Assembly (NCBI RefSeq): GCF_000758625.1
Contig: NZ_CP009283.1
Location: 2,987,501-3,051,500 of the forward strand
From: Paenibacillus sp. FSL R7-0273
GTDB taxonomy: Bacteria > Bacillota > Bacilli > Paenibacillales > Paenibacillaceae
Length of the DNA: 64,000 bases
Direction: 5' to 3'
Shown: in pieces, positions 15,855 through 24,309 of the stretch
Layout: each line of letters begins with the position of its first letter
Numbering within the stretch: the stretch's first letter is position 1
Notes under the pieces: model-generated
What the model was told of the DNA's origin: nothing
What the model saw: the letters and a program-made list of their open reading frames with translations, nothing else
The model's database searches: none
Translations under genes and position numbers: made by a program

Positions 15855-17002
15855 GCGGATCGAAGGTGTATAAAAAAATAGCTGCCCTTGTCCTTATCAT
15901 GACTCTGCAGTCTCTGGTGCTTACCGGCTGCTGGTCCAGGATCGAGATTAATGACCGGATGCTGGTGGTGGCGATGTTCCTTGATGAGCAGGAGGACGGC
16001 AAGGTTCTGCTTACGCTGGGGTATGCCAAGCCTAACCAGATTGCCTCGGGAGCAGGCGGCGAGTCGCCGGGGTCATCGATGCCTTATGCGACTATCCAGG
16101 GGGAAGGGCGCAATATTTCAGAGGCTTACCGCAATATCCAGACCAATGCTTCGCGCGAGATTTTTTGGGGACAGGTAAAAATCATTGTCATGGGCGAGCA
16201 GTATGCCCGCACAGGCGTTCAGCCGCTGCTGGACTTCGTCAACCGCAAGTCGGCGATCCCGCTGAAAACCTATATTCTGGTGGCAAAAGGAACCGCAGAG
16301 GCCATTTCAATGTTTCCTACCCAGATTGAGAAATTTCCGAGTGAAATCTTCCGTGAGCTGATAGCCCGCAAAAAGATCATTACAGGTAGCGTGAAGCATT
16401 TTATGATTGCCCGGGAATACGGCAGAGGTATGATTCTGTCTTACCTTAGTCCTAACCCTGACAAGTCAGAAGGCCATCAGATCCGGGTGCTTGGTGCAGC
16501 GCTGTTTCAGGACAACCAGATGGTTGATACGCTTGATGTTTACAAGACGAGAGGGGCTATGTGGCTGCGCGGCAACATTAAGGACGCGATCATCACCTTT
16601 CCGTCACCGTCTGACGGAGAGCTGATCAGCCTGCTGATTATCGGTGCCAAGTCTAAAATAAGCCTGAGCCGGAAGGATGAAAAGTTTGTTTACACCCTGA
16701 AGCTTGATATCGAGAGCATCGTGGATTCCTCCAATTCCTCCCTTGAAATGGCTGACCCCGATACCATGAGGCATCTGCAAAAGATTCTTTCCGGTGAGGT
16801 GGAGTCCAGAATTATGCAGGCTTTTGAAGCTTCTGTTAAGGCGGGAAGTGATGCCTTTCAGCTTGGCTCCCACATCGCCTGGAATTATCCGGCTGAATGG
16901 AAGGCGGTCAAAGAGGATTGGAGCAGTGTGTACAAGGAGCGGGTCAAGCTGGAAGTACAGACAAAAGCAGAGATAAAGCTGCTTGGCGCTCAGAAAAAAT
17001 AA
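15851..17002 (+). CDS. gerC: Ger(x)C family germination lipoprotein (C subunit)
   Basis: A 383-residue receptor C subunit. The signal peptide ends in lipobox VLTGC (C27), followed at once by WSRIEINDRMLV, the family's conserved start. Middle blocks include a YRNIQTNASREIFWGQ segment and RELIARKKIITG, both typical of Ger(x)C proteins. It would be anchored outside the inner spore membrane by its lipid. It starts at TTG within a TTGA overlap with the A subunit gene. Confidence 0.93.
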   Translation: MSGSKVYKKIAALVLIMTLQSLVLTGCWSRIEINDRMLVVAMFLDEQEDGKVLLTLGYAKPNQIASGAGGESPGSSMPYATIQGEGRNISEAYRNIQTNASREIFWGQVKIIVMGEQYARTGVQPLLDFVNRKSAIPLKTYILVAKGTAEAISMFPTQIEKFPSEIFRELIARKKIITGSVKHFMIAREYGRGMILSYLSPNPDKSEGHQIRVLGAALFQDNQMVDTLDVYKTRGAMWLRGNIKDAIITFPSPSDGELISLLIIGAKSKISLSRKDEKFVYTLKLDIESIVDSSNSSLEMADPDTMRHLQKILSGEVESRIMQAFEASVKAGSDAFQLGSHIAWNYPAEWKAVKEDWSSVYKERVKLEVQTKAEIKLLGAQKK

Positions 17003-17031
17003 TTGTTTTACGTCCTGTAGGGGGAGTGGCT

Positions 17032-17229
17032 GTGGCTGTAATTTTCGTTCTGTTCCTGCTGATATTCCTGTTCGAACATGCCTACCTGAAATCTAATAAA
17101 AGGAAGCCGCGCACGCATCTCATAGTCTATGGAGTCATGCTGCTGTCGCTAATCTATAATCTGGCTGCCGCCTGGCTGCCGAAGCAGCTCAATCCTAACC
17201 TGATCATTGAGGCTGTTCTGCAAAAATAA
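17032..17229 (+). CDS. Two-TM small protein, possible germinant receptor D subunit
   Basis: A 65-residue protein between the C and B subunit genes. GTG 17032 is preferred because TAGGGGGA (17019-17025) precedes it; the longer frame would run back into gerC. It has a helix VIFVLFLLIFLFE, a basic loop KSNKRKPRTH, and a second helix of the type MLLSLIYNLAAAW. Small two-TM D subunits are known from some Bacillus ger operons, where they modulate receptor activity. Assignment rests on size, topology and position. Confidence 0.65.
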   Translation: MAVIFVLFLLIFLFEHAYLKSNKRKPRTHLIVYGVMLLSLIYNLAAAWLPKQLNPNLIIEAVLQK

Positions 17230-17248
17230 CCGGTAAGGAGAATGCTGC

Positions 17249-18349
17249 ATGAAGCATATTTCGTCCTCCCAGCTCGTTATGCTGCTGACTATTTACCTGT
17301 ACTCAGAGGCTGCTGCTTTTTTGATCTCTCCAATCATTAAAACAGCCTCCTATAGTACAGTATTTGCTGTAATAATCGGAGGAGTTCTGGGGCTTCTGAT
17401 TGTCCTGGTCAGTGCTGCGCTTGCAAGAAAAAATGAACGTGAATACTTTGCCGTATTCGGTAAATATATTGTGGGTAAATGGGTACATACTCTGCTTATC
17501 CTGCTCCTGATTGGATATATGCTTCACCGGGCGTCTATGGGCATGCGTAATATCGAGGATTTTCTGATGGTCAACCACTTGCCGACAACACCGGAATCCG
17601 TCATCGCGATTCTGCTGGGGATCGCCGTCGCGCTGACCGTGAGGGCGGGCATACAGGCTATTGCGAGAATTGCCGAGGTGATTTTTTTTGTAAATGTGCT
17701 GCTGTTTGTTGTCCTGACTCCGCTGCTGATGGGAATCGAGCTTCATATCCCTATGCTTAGGGCCTTTGTAACCAACTTCGATCTGAACCGTACTGCAGCC
17801 GGAACATTGCAGGCAACCCCCTGGTTTGGAGATGCTTTTGTAGTTCTGTTTATCTATCCTCACCTTAAGCAGCAGATCAAGATCAGGCGGGCGGCGTTCT
17901 GGGGGGCTGTTTTCTCCATGATTCTCATTTTGTCCTATCTGGTTCCAAGCCTGCTGGCCTTCGGTCCGGAGCTGGGCGGCAAAATGACGTATCCGGTTAT
18001 GGAATATGTAAGAAGCATGCGGATCGCCGATTTCATTGAGACGCTGGATCCGTTTCTGACGATCCTCTACATTCCTGCACTGCTTCTAAAAATCAGCCTG
18101 CTGGTCTATGCCGCAGTTATCAGTCTGGCCAGATTACTGTCGCTGCACGATTATAAGCCGCTTGCCCTTTCGGTTTCGGCTGCCGTTGTGGGCTATTCGG
18201 TCCATTTTGCCAATAACACGGCAGAGCTGCTCAACTTCATGACGGTATACTGGCCTTCTTACGCCCTCTGTATGCAGCTGATACCGCTACTATACTGGCT
18301 TGTGGCCAAAATCAGAGGGAAAGGGGCTGCGCAGCCCAAAGCTCCATGA
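17249..18349 (+). CDS. gerB: GerB-family spore germination permease (B subunit)
   Basis: A 366-residue protein with about ten membrane helices and the amino-acid permease fold of GerB subunits; family marks are the ISSSQLVMLLTIYLYS start, MGMRNIEDFLM-type third helix end, and PFLTILYIPALLLK. GerB is thought to hold the germinant-binding pocket. It follows the small subunit by 20 bp and closes the operon, facing an MBL-fold gene on the other strand only 3 bp away; no hairpin terminator is visible in between. Confidence 0.92.
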   Translation: MKHISSSQLVMLLTIYLYSEAAAFLISPIIKTASYSTVFAVIIGGVLGLLIVLVSAALARKNEREYFAVFGKYIVGKWVHTLLILLLIGYMLHRASMGMRNIEDFLMVNHLPTTPESVIAILLGIAVALTVRAGIQAIARIAEVIFFVNVLLFVVLTPLLMGIELHIPMLRAFVTNFDLNRTAAGTLQATPWFGDAFVVLFIYPHLKQQIKIRRAAFWGAVFSMILILSYLVPSLLAFGPELGGKMTYPVMEYVRSMRIADFIETLDPFLTILYIPALLLKISLLVYAAVISLARLLSLHDYKPLALSVSAAVVGYSVHFANNTAELLNFMTVYWPSYALCMQLIPLLYWLVAKIRGKGAAQPKAP

Positions 18350-18352
18350 GAC

Positions 18353-19090
18353 TTACAACGGATATACGGCTTGCTGCTCCAGAAAAGCCATTTCTCCCGT
18401 TTTTCCCTCATAGCTGGGCTTCTCGTCGCTGTAATGCATCAGGCTGATCCGCTCGCGGATATCAGGCGGCAGGGATAACAACTGATCCAGTGAAGTATGG
18501 ATTACCCCCTTGCCCGCAAGCTGGCATTCATGAAAAATAGTACGGATGCCCTGCTTGCGGACCAGCTTCAGGAGCAGCTCGGGCTGAAAGATCATATCAG
18601 CACTGTAAAAAACAGTGCTGTTCAGCAGCAGGGAATAGCTGTCCTTGCCGCGGATGTGCGGCGTGCGGAGCAGCTCAAGCGTAATTTCGCCTGACAGAAT
18701 ATGCGGAGTGTCCGGCTTCAGCAGCTTCACATTGAAGGCCTCCTCAAGCGAGCGGGGGTACCGGGGGGCGGAAGGACAGTTTTTACGGTAGCTTTCCCTC
18801 AGAGGTTCAATTAAGGCTTCAGCTGCAAGTAACATTATTGGGCCTCCTGTATCCGTCCTGGCTAGCAGACCGAGCTCAGGCAAACCGCCGGCGTGATCCT
18901 CGTGAAGGTGGGTAATCAGGACGGCATCAATTTCATGGACGGAACGGCCTGCTGCCTTCATGGCAGCCGGTGCGGTTGTACCGCAATCAATCAGCAGCGT
19001 ATAGTCCGGGCTGAGCAGCAGCCCGTTGTTATTATAGTAGTTTTTGGCATGGGCATCCCCGGTGCCGAGCATTTGCAGCTGTACAGCCAT
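18353..19090 (-). CDS. MBL-fold metallo-hydrolase (RNase Z-like)
   Basis: A 245-residue metallo-beta-lactamase-fold enzyme. The metal motif is THLHEDHAGG (HxHxDH), preceded by LLIDCGTTAP and the N-terminal LGTGDAHAKNYYNNNG, which resembles the RNase Z/arylsulfatase branch. Further ligands are likely in FYSADMI (Asp) and FHECQLAG (His). It is transcribed toward the ger operon with its start preceded by GGAGGA. The substrate may be RNA or a small ester; the sequence does not decide. Confidence 0.87.
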   Translation of the reverse strand: MAVQLQMLGTGDAHAKNYYNNNGLLLSPDYTLLIDCGTTAPAAMKAAGRSVHEIDAVLITHLHEDHAGGLPELGLLARTDTGGPIMLLAAEALIEPLRESYRKNCPSAPRYPRSLEEAFNVKLLKPDTPHILSGEITLELLRTPHIRGKDSYSLLLNSTVFYSADMIFQPELLLKLVRKQGIRTIFHECQLAGKGVIHTSLDQLLSLPPDIRERISLMHYSDEKPSYEGKTGEMAFLEQQAVYPL

Positions 19091-19268
19091 TGCTTCATTC
19101 CTCCAATGCTATCCCGAAATAGTAGTCTGCTGCAGCAGAATATTGCGTAACTCTAAATATAGTATTATTTTAACCCGGATCGATGAAATTTTTACCTGAA
19201 CCCTCCGCAACTTGTGGCAATACATGTAGTATATATTAACAGCATGAATTATTTGGAGGGTCTCGGGT

Positions 19269-19823
19269 ATGAGATGGAAAAAAATTGCTCTGTGCGTGGC
19301 TGTGTTTTCCCTGATGGGAGGCTCATTATTATTCGCGGATTCAGTTAATCAAAAGATTAGAGTATGGAGCAATGGAAAGGAAATAGCCGATGGCGGGTAT
19401 CTGATCGACGGCAAAACATACATTCCGGCCAGAGAGGCGGGGGGTGTCGTCAGCTGGGACGGTTCGGGTAAGGTAACGATCCTGAAGCCTAACGTGCACA
19501 TTGTCCTGTTCAAAGGCGACACTGTATTCGGCAACACGTATACCGGTAAGCTGAAGATGAAGGTTCTTGCCCAGGTGGACAGCCTGAAGGAAAGCGTTTC
19601 GGCCGTGAAGGTGTCAATAACGGACCCTTCGGGAAATGTAAAGGACATTCTGGAGGATTCCGGCGGCTCAAAGAATGAGGATTTCTGGTTTTCGACGCCC
19701 GAATTCACTTATGATTTCAAGGATTCCGGTAAATACAGCGTAGGGTTCTATATCAAGGCGTCCAAGGGTGCAGATTACGTTCTTGTGTCAGAAAAGGTAG
19801 TAACAGCCACAGCCAAGAATTAA
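19269..19823 (+). CDS. Secreted stalk-domain protein (Cu_amine_oxidN1-like)
   Basis: A 184-residue protein with a signal peptide (MRWKK, hydrophobic core, cleavage near LFA-DS). Residues ~30-75 form a copper-amine-oxidase N-terminal-like ('stalk') domain: IRVWSNGKEIADGGYLIDG and YIPAREAGGVVSWD are typical. The rest is a beta-rich region with SVSAVKVSITDPSGNVKDI-like strands, suggestive of an extracellular Ig-type domain. Such proteins are abundant in Paenibacillus and attach to the envelope or surface. No catalytic motif is visible. Confidence 0.8.
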   Translation: MRWKKIALCVAVFSLMGGSLLFADSVNQKIRVWSNGKEIADGGYLIDGKTYIPAREAGGVVSWDGSGKVTILKPNVHIVLFKGDTVFGNTYTGKLKMKVLAQVDSLKESVSAVKVSITDPSGNVKDILEDSGGSKNEDFWFSTPEFTYDFKDSGKYSVGFYIKASKGADYVLVSEKVVTATAKN

Positions 19824-19837
19824 ACGGCTTCTTCAAA

Positions 19838-19867
19838 TTGACCTGAACTTACCATACGTGTTACGAT
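19838..19867 (+). promoter_or_regulatory. Promoter of the DUF1292 gene
   Basis: TTGACC (19838-19843), 18-bp spacer, TACGAT (19862-19867). The hexamer ATACGT is repeated at 19854-19859 and 19866-19871 around the -10. Confidence 0.5.
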
Positions 19868-19906
19868 ACGTAAGGCAGGATAATTCAATTAAAGTGAGGT
19901 ATTTCA

Positions 19907-20230
19907 ATGAGCGATCACAAACATGAGCATGGCCATGAACATGGTGAAGCATGCGGTTGCGGACATGATCACGACCATGAGCACGAGGAGTTTGTGCTGA
20001 CCTTGACGAACGAGCAGGGCGAAGATGTAGAAATGGTGCTGGTAGAAACGTTCGATGTAGGCGAGAAGCTGTATGCGCTGCTGCTGGAACGCGAAAACCC
20101 TGAAGCAGACGGCATCATTCTGCGTATGGAAGAAGAGAACGAGGAAATGGTTCTTTACAACATTGAAGATGAAGCTGAATGGAAAGCTGTTGAAGAAGCT
20201 TACAACGAGCTGCTTGCCCAGCAAGAATAG
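19907..20230 (+). CDS. DUF1292 protein with histidine-rich N-terminus
   Basis: A 107-residue acidic protein. Residues ~28-105 are a DUF1292 domain (FVLTLTNEQGEDVEMVLVE..., ENEEMVLYNIEDEAEWKAVEEAY), like B. subtilis YrzB. The first ~27 residues are almost only His, Asp, Glu, Gly and two Cys (ten or more His), an extension that could bind Zn, Ni or Co. The family normally lies near yrrK and alanyl-tRNA synthetase genes; here it stands alone before a terminator. Function is unknown. Confidence 0.88.
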   Translation: MSDHKHEHGHEHGEACGCGHDHDHEHEEFVLTLTNEQGEDVEMVLVETFDVGEKLYALLLERENPEADGIILRMEEENEEMVLYNIEDEAEWKAVEEAYNELLAQQE

Positions 20231-20280
20231 ATTTCAGTGCAGCTGAGGGTATGCCTGCCGGACAGGCAGCACTCCATGCA

Positions 20281-20318
20281 CAAAACCCCGATACTGGTTC
20301 AGTATCGGGGTTTTGTTT
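20281..20318. terminator. Bidirectional terminator between DUF1292 and speA
   Basis: CAAAACCCCGATACTG pairs perfectly with CAGTATCGGGGTTTTG around a 3-base loop, with T-runs on both strands. Confidence 0.95.
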
Positions 20319-20336
20319 GTCTTGCAAAGCTGCCCG

Positions 20337-21812
20337 TCAGGAGATCGGGTCAGCCTCGACAATAACCTTTACAAAGTTGATGCTGCGGTCTTCCGGTCCT
20401 TTGACCGGCAGGCCGATTTCGACGTGGTCGATGATATAGTCGATGTTATCCTGGGTAATAACTTCACCAGGCAGCAGAATCGGAATACCCGGCGGATAAA
20501 CATAAATAAATTCAGCAATAATGTATCCGGCGGATTCACGGAACGGAACCAGCTGGGTATCGGCGTAGAAGGCATCCCGCGGAATCAGGGCAAGCTGCGG
20601 AATTTCCGGCACCTGTACCTTGAGCTCGTAGATCTCGCCTTTGCTGTAGTGAACGGCTGACAGCACCCGCAGGGCGGAAATCAGCTTGTCCACTGATTCA
20701 CGGGTATCTCCCGGGGTAATCAGGCAAAGAATATTATACATATCGCTAAGCTCAACTTCGATGTTGTACTTCTGGCGCAGCCAGTTCTCGGTCTCATAGC
20801 CGGTGATGCCCAGATGACGGACATGAATGTTCAGCTTGGTCGGATCGAGATTAAAGGTAGCCTCTGTGCCGAGAATTTCTTTGCCGAAGCTGTACAAGCC
20901 GTCAATGCTGTTAATGGCTTCGCGGGCGTAATTGGACAGGCCGATTGTCCGCTCGGCCATATCATGTCCGTTCAGTGCCAGATTGCGTCTGGAGGTGTCC
21001 AGCGACGCCAGCAGAATATATGAAGTGGAGGTTGTGGTCAGCATGCTGATGATCGTCTGGACCCGCTGCGGGTTAACCAGGCCGGTCTTAGCATTAAGAT
21101 TCAGCACCGAGCTCTGCGTCATGGAGCCGCCCAGCTTGTGTACGCTGGTTGCCGCCATATCCGCACCGGCCTGCATGGCCGATACCGGCAGATCTTCATG
21201 AAAATGAATCAATACTCCATGCGCCTCGTCCACCAGTACGGGAACCCCGTAGCTGTGGGCCAGGTCTACAATCGAACGAAGGTCGGCCACTACACCGAAA
21301 TACGTCGGATTGATGACCAGGACGCCTTTGGCATCCGGATGGCGCTTTAATGCTTTTTCCAGCGAGCTGGTGGTAATACCGTGGTCTATCCCAAGATTCT
21401 CATCCTGAACAGGTGAGATAAAGACAGGCTTGGCTCCAGAGAAAATAATGGCCGACATCACGGATTTGTGAATGTTGCGGGGCACAATTATTTTGTCTCC
21501 TTCCGAGCAGACAGAGAGGATCATAGTCATGATGGCATTGCTCGTGCCTTGTACGCTAAAATACGTATAGTCGGCGCCGAAGGCCTGCGCAGCCAGCTTC
21601 TGAGCTTCTAGAATCACGCCTGTAGGCTGATGAAGATCATCAAGCGGTGCGATGTTGATCAAATCTATGGATAGCGCGTTATCGCCGATAAACTCACGGA
21701 ATTCGGCATCGGTTCCTAGCCCCTTCTTATGCCCGGGAATATGAAATTGCACAGGGTTTCCGGCGGCATGCTTTTTGAGAGCGGTGAAGAGGGGAGTATC
21801 GTGTTGATTCAT
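20337..21812 (-). CDS. speA: Arginine decarboxylase / Orn-Lys-Arg decarboxylase family
   Basis: A 491-residue PLP enzyme of fold I, the same length as B. subtilis SpeA (arginine to agmatine, first step of polyamine synthesis). The PLP lysine is in ATSVHKLGGS (K226), with D195/H198 in LVDEAHG binding the cofactor. The N-terminus has HIPGHKKG, typical of the biosynthetic family. Lysine decarboxylase-like specificity cannot be ruled out by sequence reading alone. It shares a terminator with the DUF1292 gene and is divergent from a MFS gene. Confidence 0.88.
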   Translation of the reverse strand: MNQHDTPLFTALKKHAAGNPVQFHIPGHKKGLGTDAEFREFIGDNALSIDLINIAPLDDLHQPTGVILEAQKLAAQAFGADYTYFSVQGTSNAIMTMILSVCSEGDKIIVPRNIHKSVMSAIIFSGAKPVFISPVQDENLGIDHGITTSSLEKALKRHPDAKGVLVINPTYFGVVADLRSIVDLAHSYGVPVLVDEAHGVLIHFHEDLPVSAMQAGADMAATSVHKLGGSMTQSSVLNLNAKTGLVNPQRVQTIISMLTTTSTSYILLASLDTSRRNLALNGHDMAERTIGLSNYAREAINSIDGLYSFGKEILGTEATFNLDPTKLNIHVRHLGITGYETENWLRQKYNIEVELSDMYNILCLITPGDTRESVDKLISALRVLSAVHYSKGEIYELKVQVPEIPQLALIPRDAFYADTQLVPFRESAGYIIAEFIYVYPPGIPILLPGEVITQDNIDYIIDHVEIGLPVKGPEDRSINFVKVIVEADPIS

Positions 21813-21904
21813 TTAATGCTGTCACAACCTTTCGCCAAGATTTATTTTTTTACGGCAAGCATCAGTATAACAAATCAATCACCATAATACTAGGATGTGA
21901 TAAA

Positions 21905-23191
21905 ATGACTGGCAAAACTGCAGGACGTATGCATATTAATCTGGCCTCGCCGTTTATCGTAGAGATGTGGGTCATTATCTTTCTGGTTGAGTTTGTAAAG
22001 GGCTCCCTGCTGGTGGCGCTGCTGCCGGTGTATATGGAGAACATTCTCGGCCTGTCTGTTACCGTGGTCGGCTTCTCCTTTGCCCTGCAGTATTTGGGTG
22101 ATAATCTCTTCCGCAGCCCGTTCGGCTGGGTGATGGAGCGGATCGGCTACCGCTGGACGATGACAGGGGCACTGACCCTGATTGTGCTTGCAGTCGGCAT
22201 GATCCTCTACGCCAAGTCTGCAGCAGCGCTGTCAGCCGCCTGCCTGATCCTCGGTATCGGCACTTCTCCGCTCTGGCCGTGCACAATGACCGGCATAACC
22301 GAGCTTGCCGGGGCAACGGAGAGCGGCAGCAGCGGCGCGGCGATGGGTGCTGTGGAGATGGCCTCACTGGCGGGGACCGGTATCGGGCCGATTGTAGTGG
22401 GCTTCATGATGGATCACGGGGGGCAGAGCTACCGGACTGTGTTCCTTGTCCTGATGGGCTGTGCAGCTGTTGTGGCTGCTGTGGCGCTGTTCCTGCCTTC
22501 CAGAATTTCGGGCCATGCACCGCGTGCGGTCGGGGACATGCACGGCAATGCTCCGGCCGGCGGCCGCAAGCCGTTCCAGCCCTTCCGGAGTCTGAAGCAG
22601 ACCCTGCGCCAGGTGAGAACCTCGCTTAAGGTGAGCAGGCTGCTGTTCCCGGCCTTGTTCCTGCAGGCCTTTGCCATCGGGCTGATGACACCTGTAGTCA
22701 CCTTGTTTGCACGTTCCGAGCTGCATGTCACACCGAACCAGTTCAGCCTGCTGCTCATTGCCGGAGGCGGGATAACAGTGCTTACGCTTATTCCTGCCGG
22801 CAAGCTGGTTGACCGGATCGGTACAACCATCTTTCTGAATATCGGATTTTTGCTTGCCGGCTGCTCACTGGCCTTCTTCTCGCAGGTGCGGCAGCTGCCG
22901 CTGGCATTCCTGGCTGTAGCGTTAGTCGGAATCAGCTATGCGCTCATTCTGCCGGCCTGGAACGCATTTGTGGCCATGCAGGTGCCAAAAGGCGAGCGGG
23001 GAACGGTCTGGGGGCTGTTTCTGACCCTGCAGGGCTCCGGCATGGTTGCCGGTCCGGTGCTGTCGGGACGGCTGTGGGATTCGGTCAGCCACGGCGCTCC
23101 TTTTCTGGCAAGTGCCGTTGTAATGGTGCTGCTGGCCGGGCTGCATCTGCTGATCTTGCACCGCAATAAGCTCAGGCACAGCAGCAGCTGA
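21905..23191 (+). CDS. MFS transporter
   Basis: A 428-residue protein with 12 predicted membrane helices in two halves joined by a basic loop (~200-235). The loop 2-3 motif, RSPFGWVMERIGYRW, is the MFS signature (G-x3-D-x-x-G-R-R variant), and its repeat in the second half is PAGKLVDRIGTT. It resembles drug or sugar efflux proteins of Gram-positive bacteria. It has a 92-bp divergent promoter region shared with speA. Substrate unknown. Confidence 0.85.
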   Translation: MTGKTAGRMHINLASPFIVEMWVIIFLVEFVKGSLLVALLPVYMENILGLSVTVVGFSFALQYLGDNLFRSPFGWVMERIGYRWTMTGALTLIVLAVGMILYAKSAAALSAACLILGIGTSPLWPCTMTGITELAGATESGSSGAAMGAVEMASLAGTGIGPIVVGFMMDHGGQSYRTVFLVLMGCAAVVAAVALFLPSRISGHAPRAVGDMHGNAPAGGRKPFQPFRSLKQTLRQVRTSLKVSRLLFPALFLQAFAIGLMTPVVTLFARSELHVTPNQFSLLLIAGGGITVLTLIPAGKLVDRIGTTIFLNIGFLLAGCSLAFFSQVRQLPLAFLAVALVGISYALILPAWNAFVAMQVPKGERGTVWGLFLTLQGSGMVAGPVLSGRLWDSVSHGAPFLASAVVMVLLAGLHLLILHRNKLRHSSS

Positions 23192-23405
23192 AGGAGCAGA
23201 AATACATGTTCCCGGCTGCTGCCGTTTGGGAAAGGCGGGAAGCGGGTAAAAATAGTCAATAAACCAAGTTACCGCTACATAAAATGAAGTATAAAATATC
23301 AGTAAGACGAACGAAAGGTATTGACATCAGGTGAGGCCCGGCAGTCCGTTTTACTCTGTGTCCCCAGATCAAGCCGCTTCAACAAAGCTGTTAGGAGGGA
23401 GTGCC

Positions 23406-24002
23406 GTGAACAAAAACGACGAGGTGGAGTACTGCAACCTGGAGCTGCGCTTTGACAGGCAGCATATCCAGAACCTGATCAAGGATTTGATCAAGGAAGG
23501 CTATTCCCTGTACTGGAGTGAAAATGAAAATGTATTCCTGATCTCGGTGCGTACCGGCCGTAAGCTGGTTAAGCTGCGTTTTCAGCAGATAAAGGGCGGA
23601 TATAAGCTGGTAGGCGATTATATGATCCGTGATGCGCGGCTGTCGGAATGGATGGAGAAGCTGATCGGAGATATGCGCGGGCATGCGGTGGTCAAGCGCT
23701 TCCGTGACCGGCAGATTATCATTGAGAACATTATGTTCGGCGAAGTGATCCGGCTGGTGGAAATTTCCGGCTATCAGCAGCGTGTGCTGTATCAAAAAGG
23801 GCCGCTGCTTACTGACCAGGAGCTCAGCAAACTGTTTTACTCAGTAGAAGGCGAAGAGCGGATCCGGAAGCGCAGGGTGGAAGTGGACGAGGAGCTTGAC
23901 CGTTTAAATGAAGCGCTGCGCAGCAAGGATACCGCACTTATCAAAGCTTGCAGCTCCAGGCTGGCTGATTTGTCCCGTGAGCTTGAGCTGCTGGAATGGT
24001 AA
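23406..24002 (+). CDS. Conserved hypothetical protein
   Basis: A 198-residue soluble protein from GTG 23406, chosen because TAGGAGGGA (23392-23400) precedes it; the 23331 start has none. It has an N-terminal alpha/beta region (ELRFDRQHIQNLIKDLI..., SLYWSENENVFLISVRTGRKL), a middle basic part (GHAVVKRFRDRQIIIENIMFGE), and a C-terminal coiled-coil-like helix rich in Glu/Arg. I recall similar proteins next to gnd in Paenibacillus but do not know a function and see no catalytic motif. Confidence 0.7.
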   Translation: MNKNDEVEYCNLELRFDRQHIQNLIKDLIKEGYSLYWSENENVFLISVRTGRKLVKLRFQQIKGGYKLVGDYMIRDARLSEWMEKLIGDMRGHAVVKRFRDRQIIIENIMFGEVIRLVEISGYQQRVLYQKGPLLTDQELSKLFYSVEGEERIRKRRVEVDEELDRLNEALRSKDTALIKACSSRLADLSRELELLEW

Positions 24003-24018
24003 ATGCTGCAGGTTATCA

Positions 24019-24050
24019 GGGCATCCCGGTGGGCGGGATGTCCTGCTTTT
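24019..24050 (+). terminator. Rho-independent terminator
   Basis: AGGGCATCCCG pairs with CGGGATGTCCT (one G-T pair) and is followed by GCTTTT. Confidence 0.7.
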
Positions 24051-24123
24051 ATGAGGAGACTGCTCTTGATGAAGGATATTGCAGGCTATAGTCCGGCCGC
24101 GATATTCAACTTGTGGACAGGGG

Positions 24124-24152
24124 TTCACTTCTGCATGCAAAAACGTTAAAAT
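24124..24152 (+). promoter_or_regulatory. Possible gnd promoter in the 24003-24309 gap
   Basis: TTCACT, 17-bp spacer, TAAAAT. It would give a leader of about 150 bases before gnd. Beyond this and the terminator at 24019 I see no gene or clear structure in the gap. Confidence 0.4.
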
Positions 24153-24309
24153 AGTCATTGTGAGCAATTTCCTGATGCTGTGTGCTTTGTCAATGAAATT
24201 GATCTCTCTTTCGCAGGCGGAACTTTGCTGTATCTGACAAAGGATGGTATTCTGATACTGCGAGAAATGGATTTCACAAAAATATAGGGTGCAAAGGGTG
24301 GAGAACCAG

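Noticed and set aside
20252..20268. Small dyad TGCCTG-CCGGA-CAGGCA
   Set aside because: Short, next to the strong bidirectional terminator, and not placed at a promoter.
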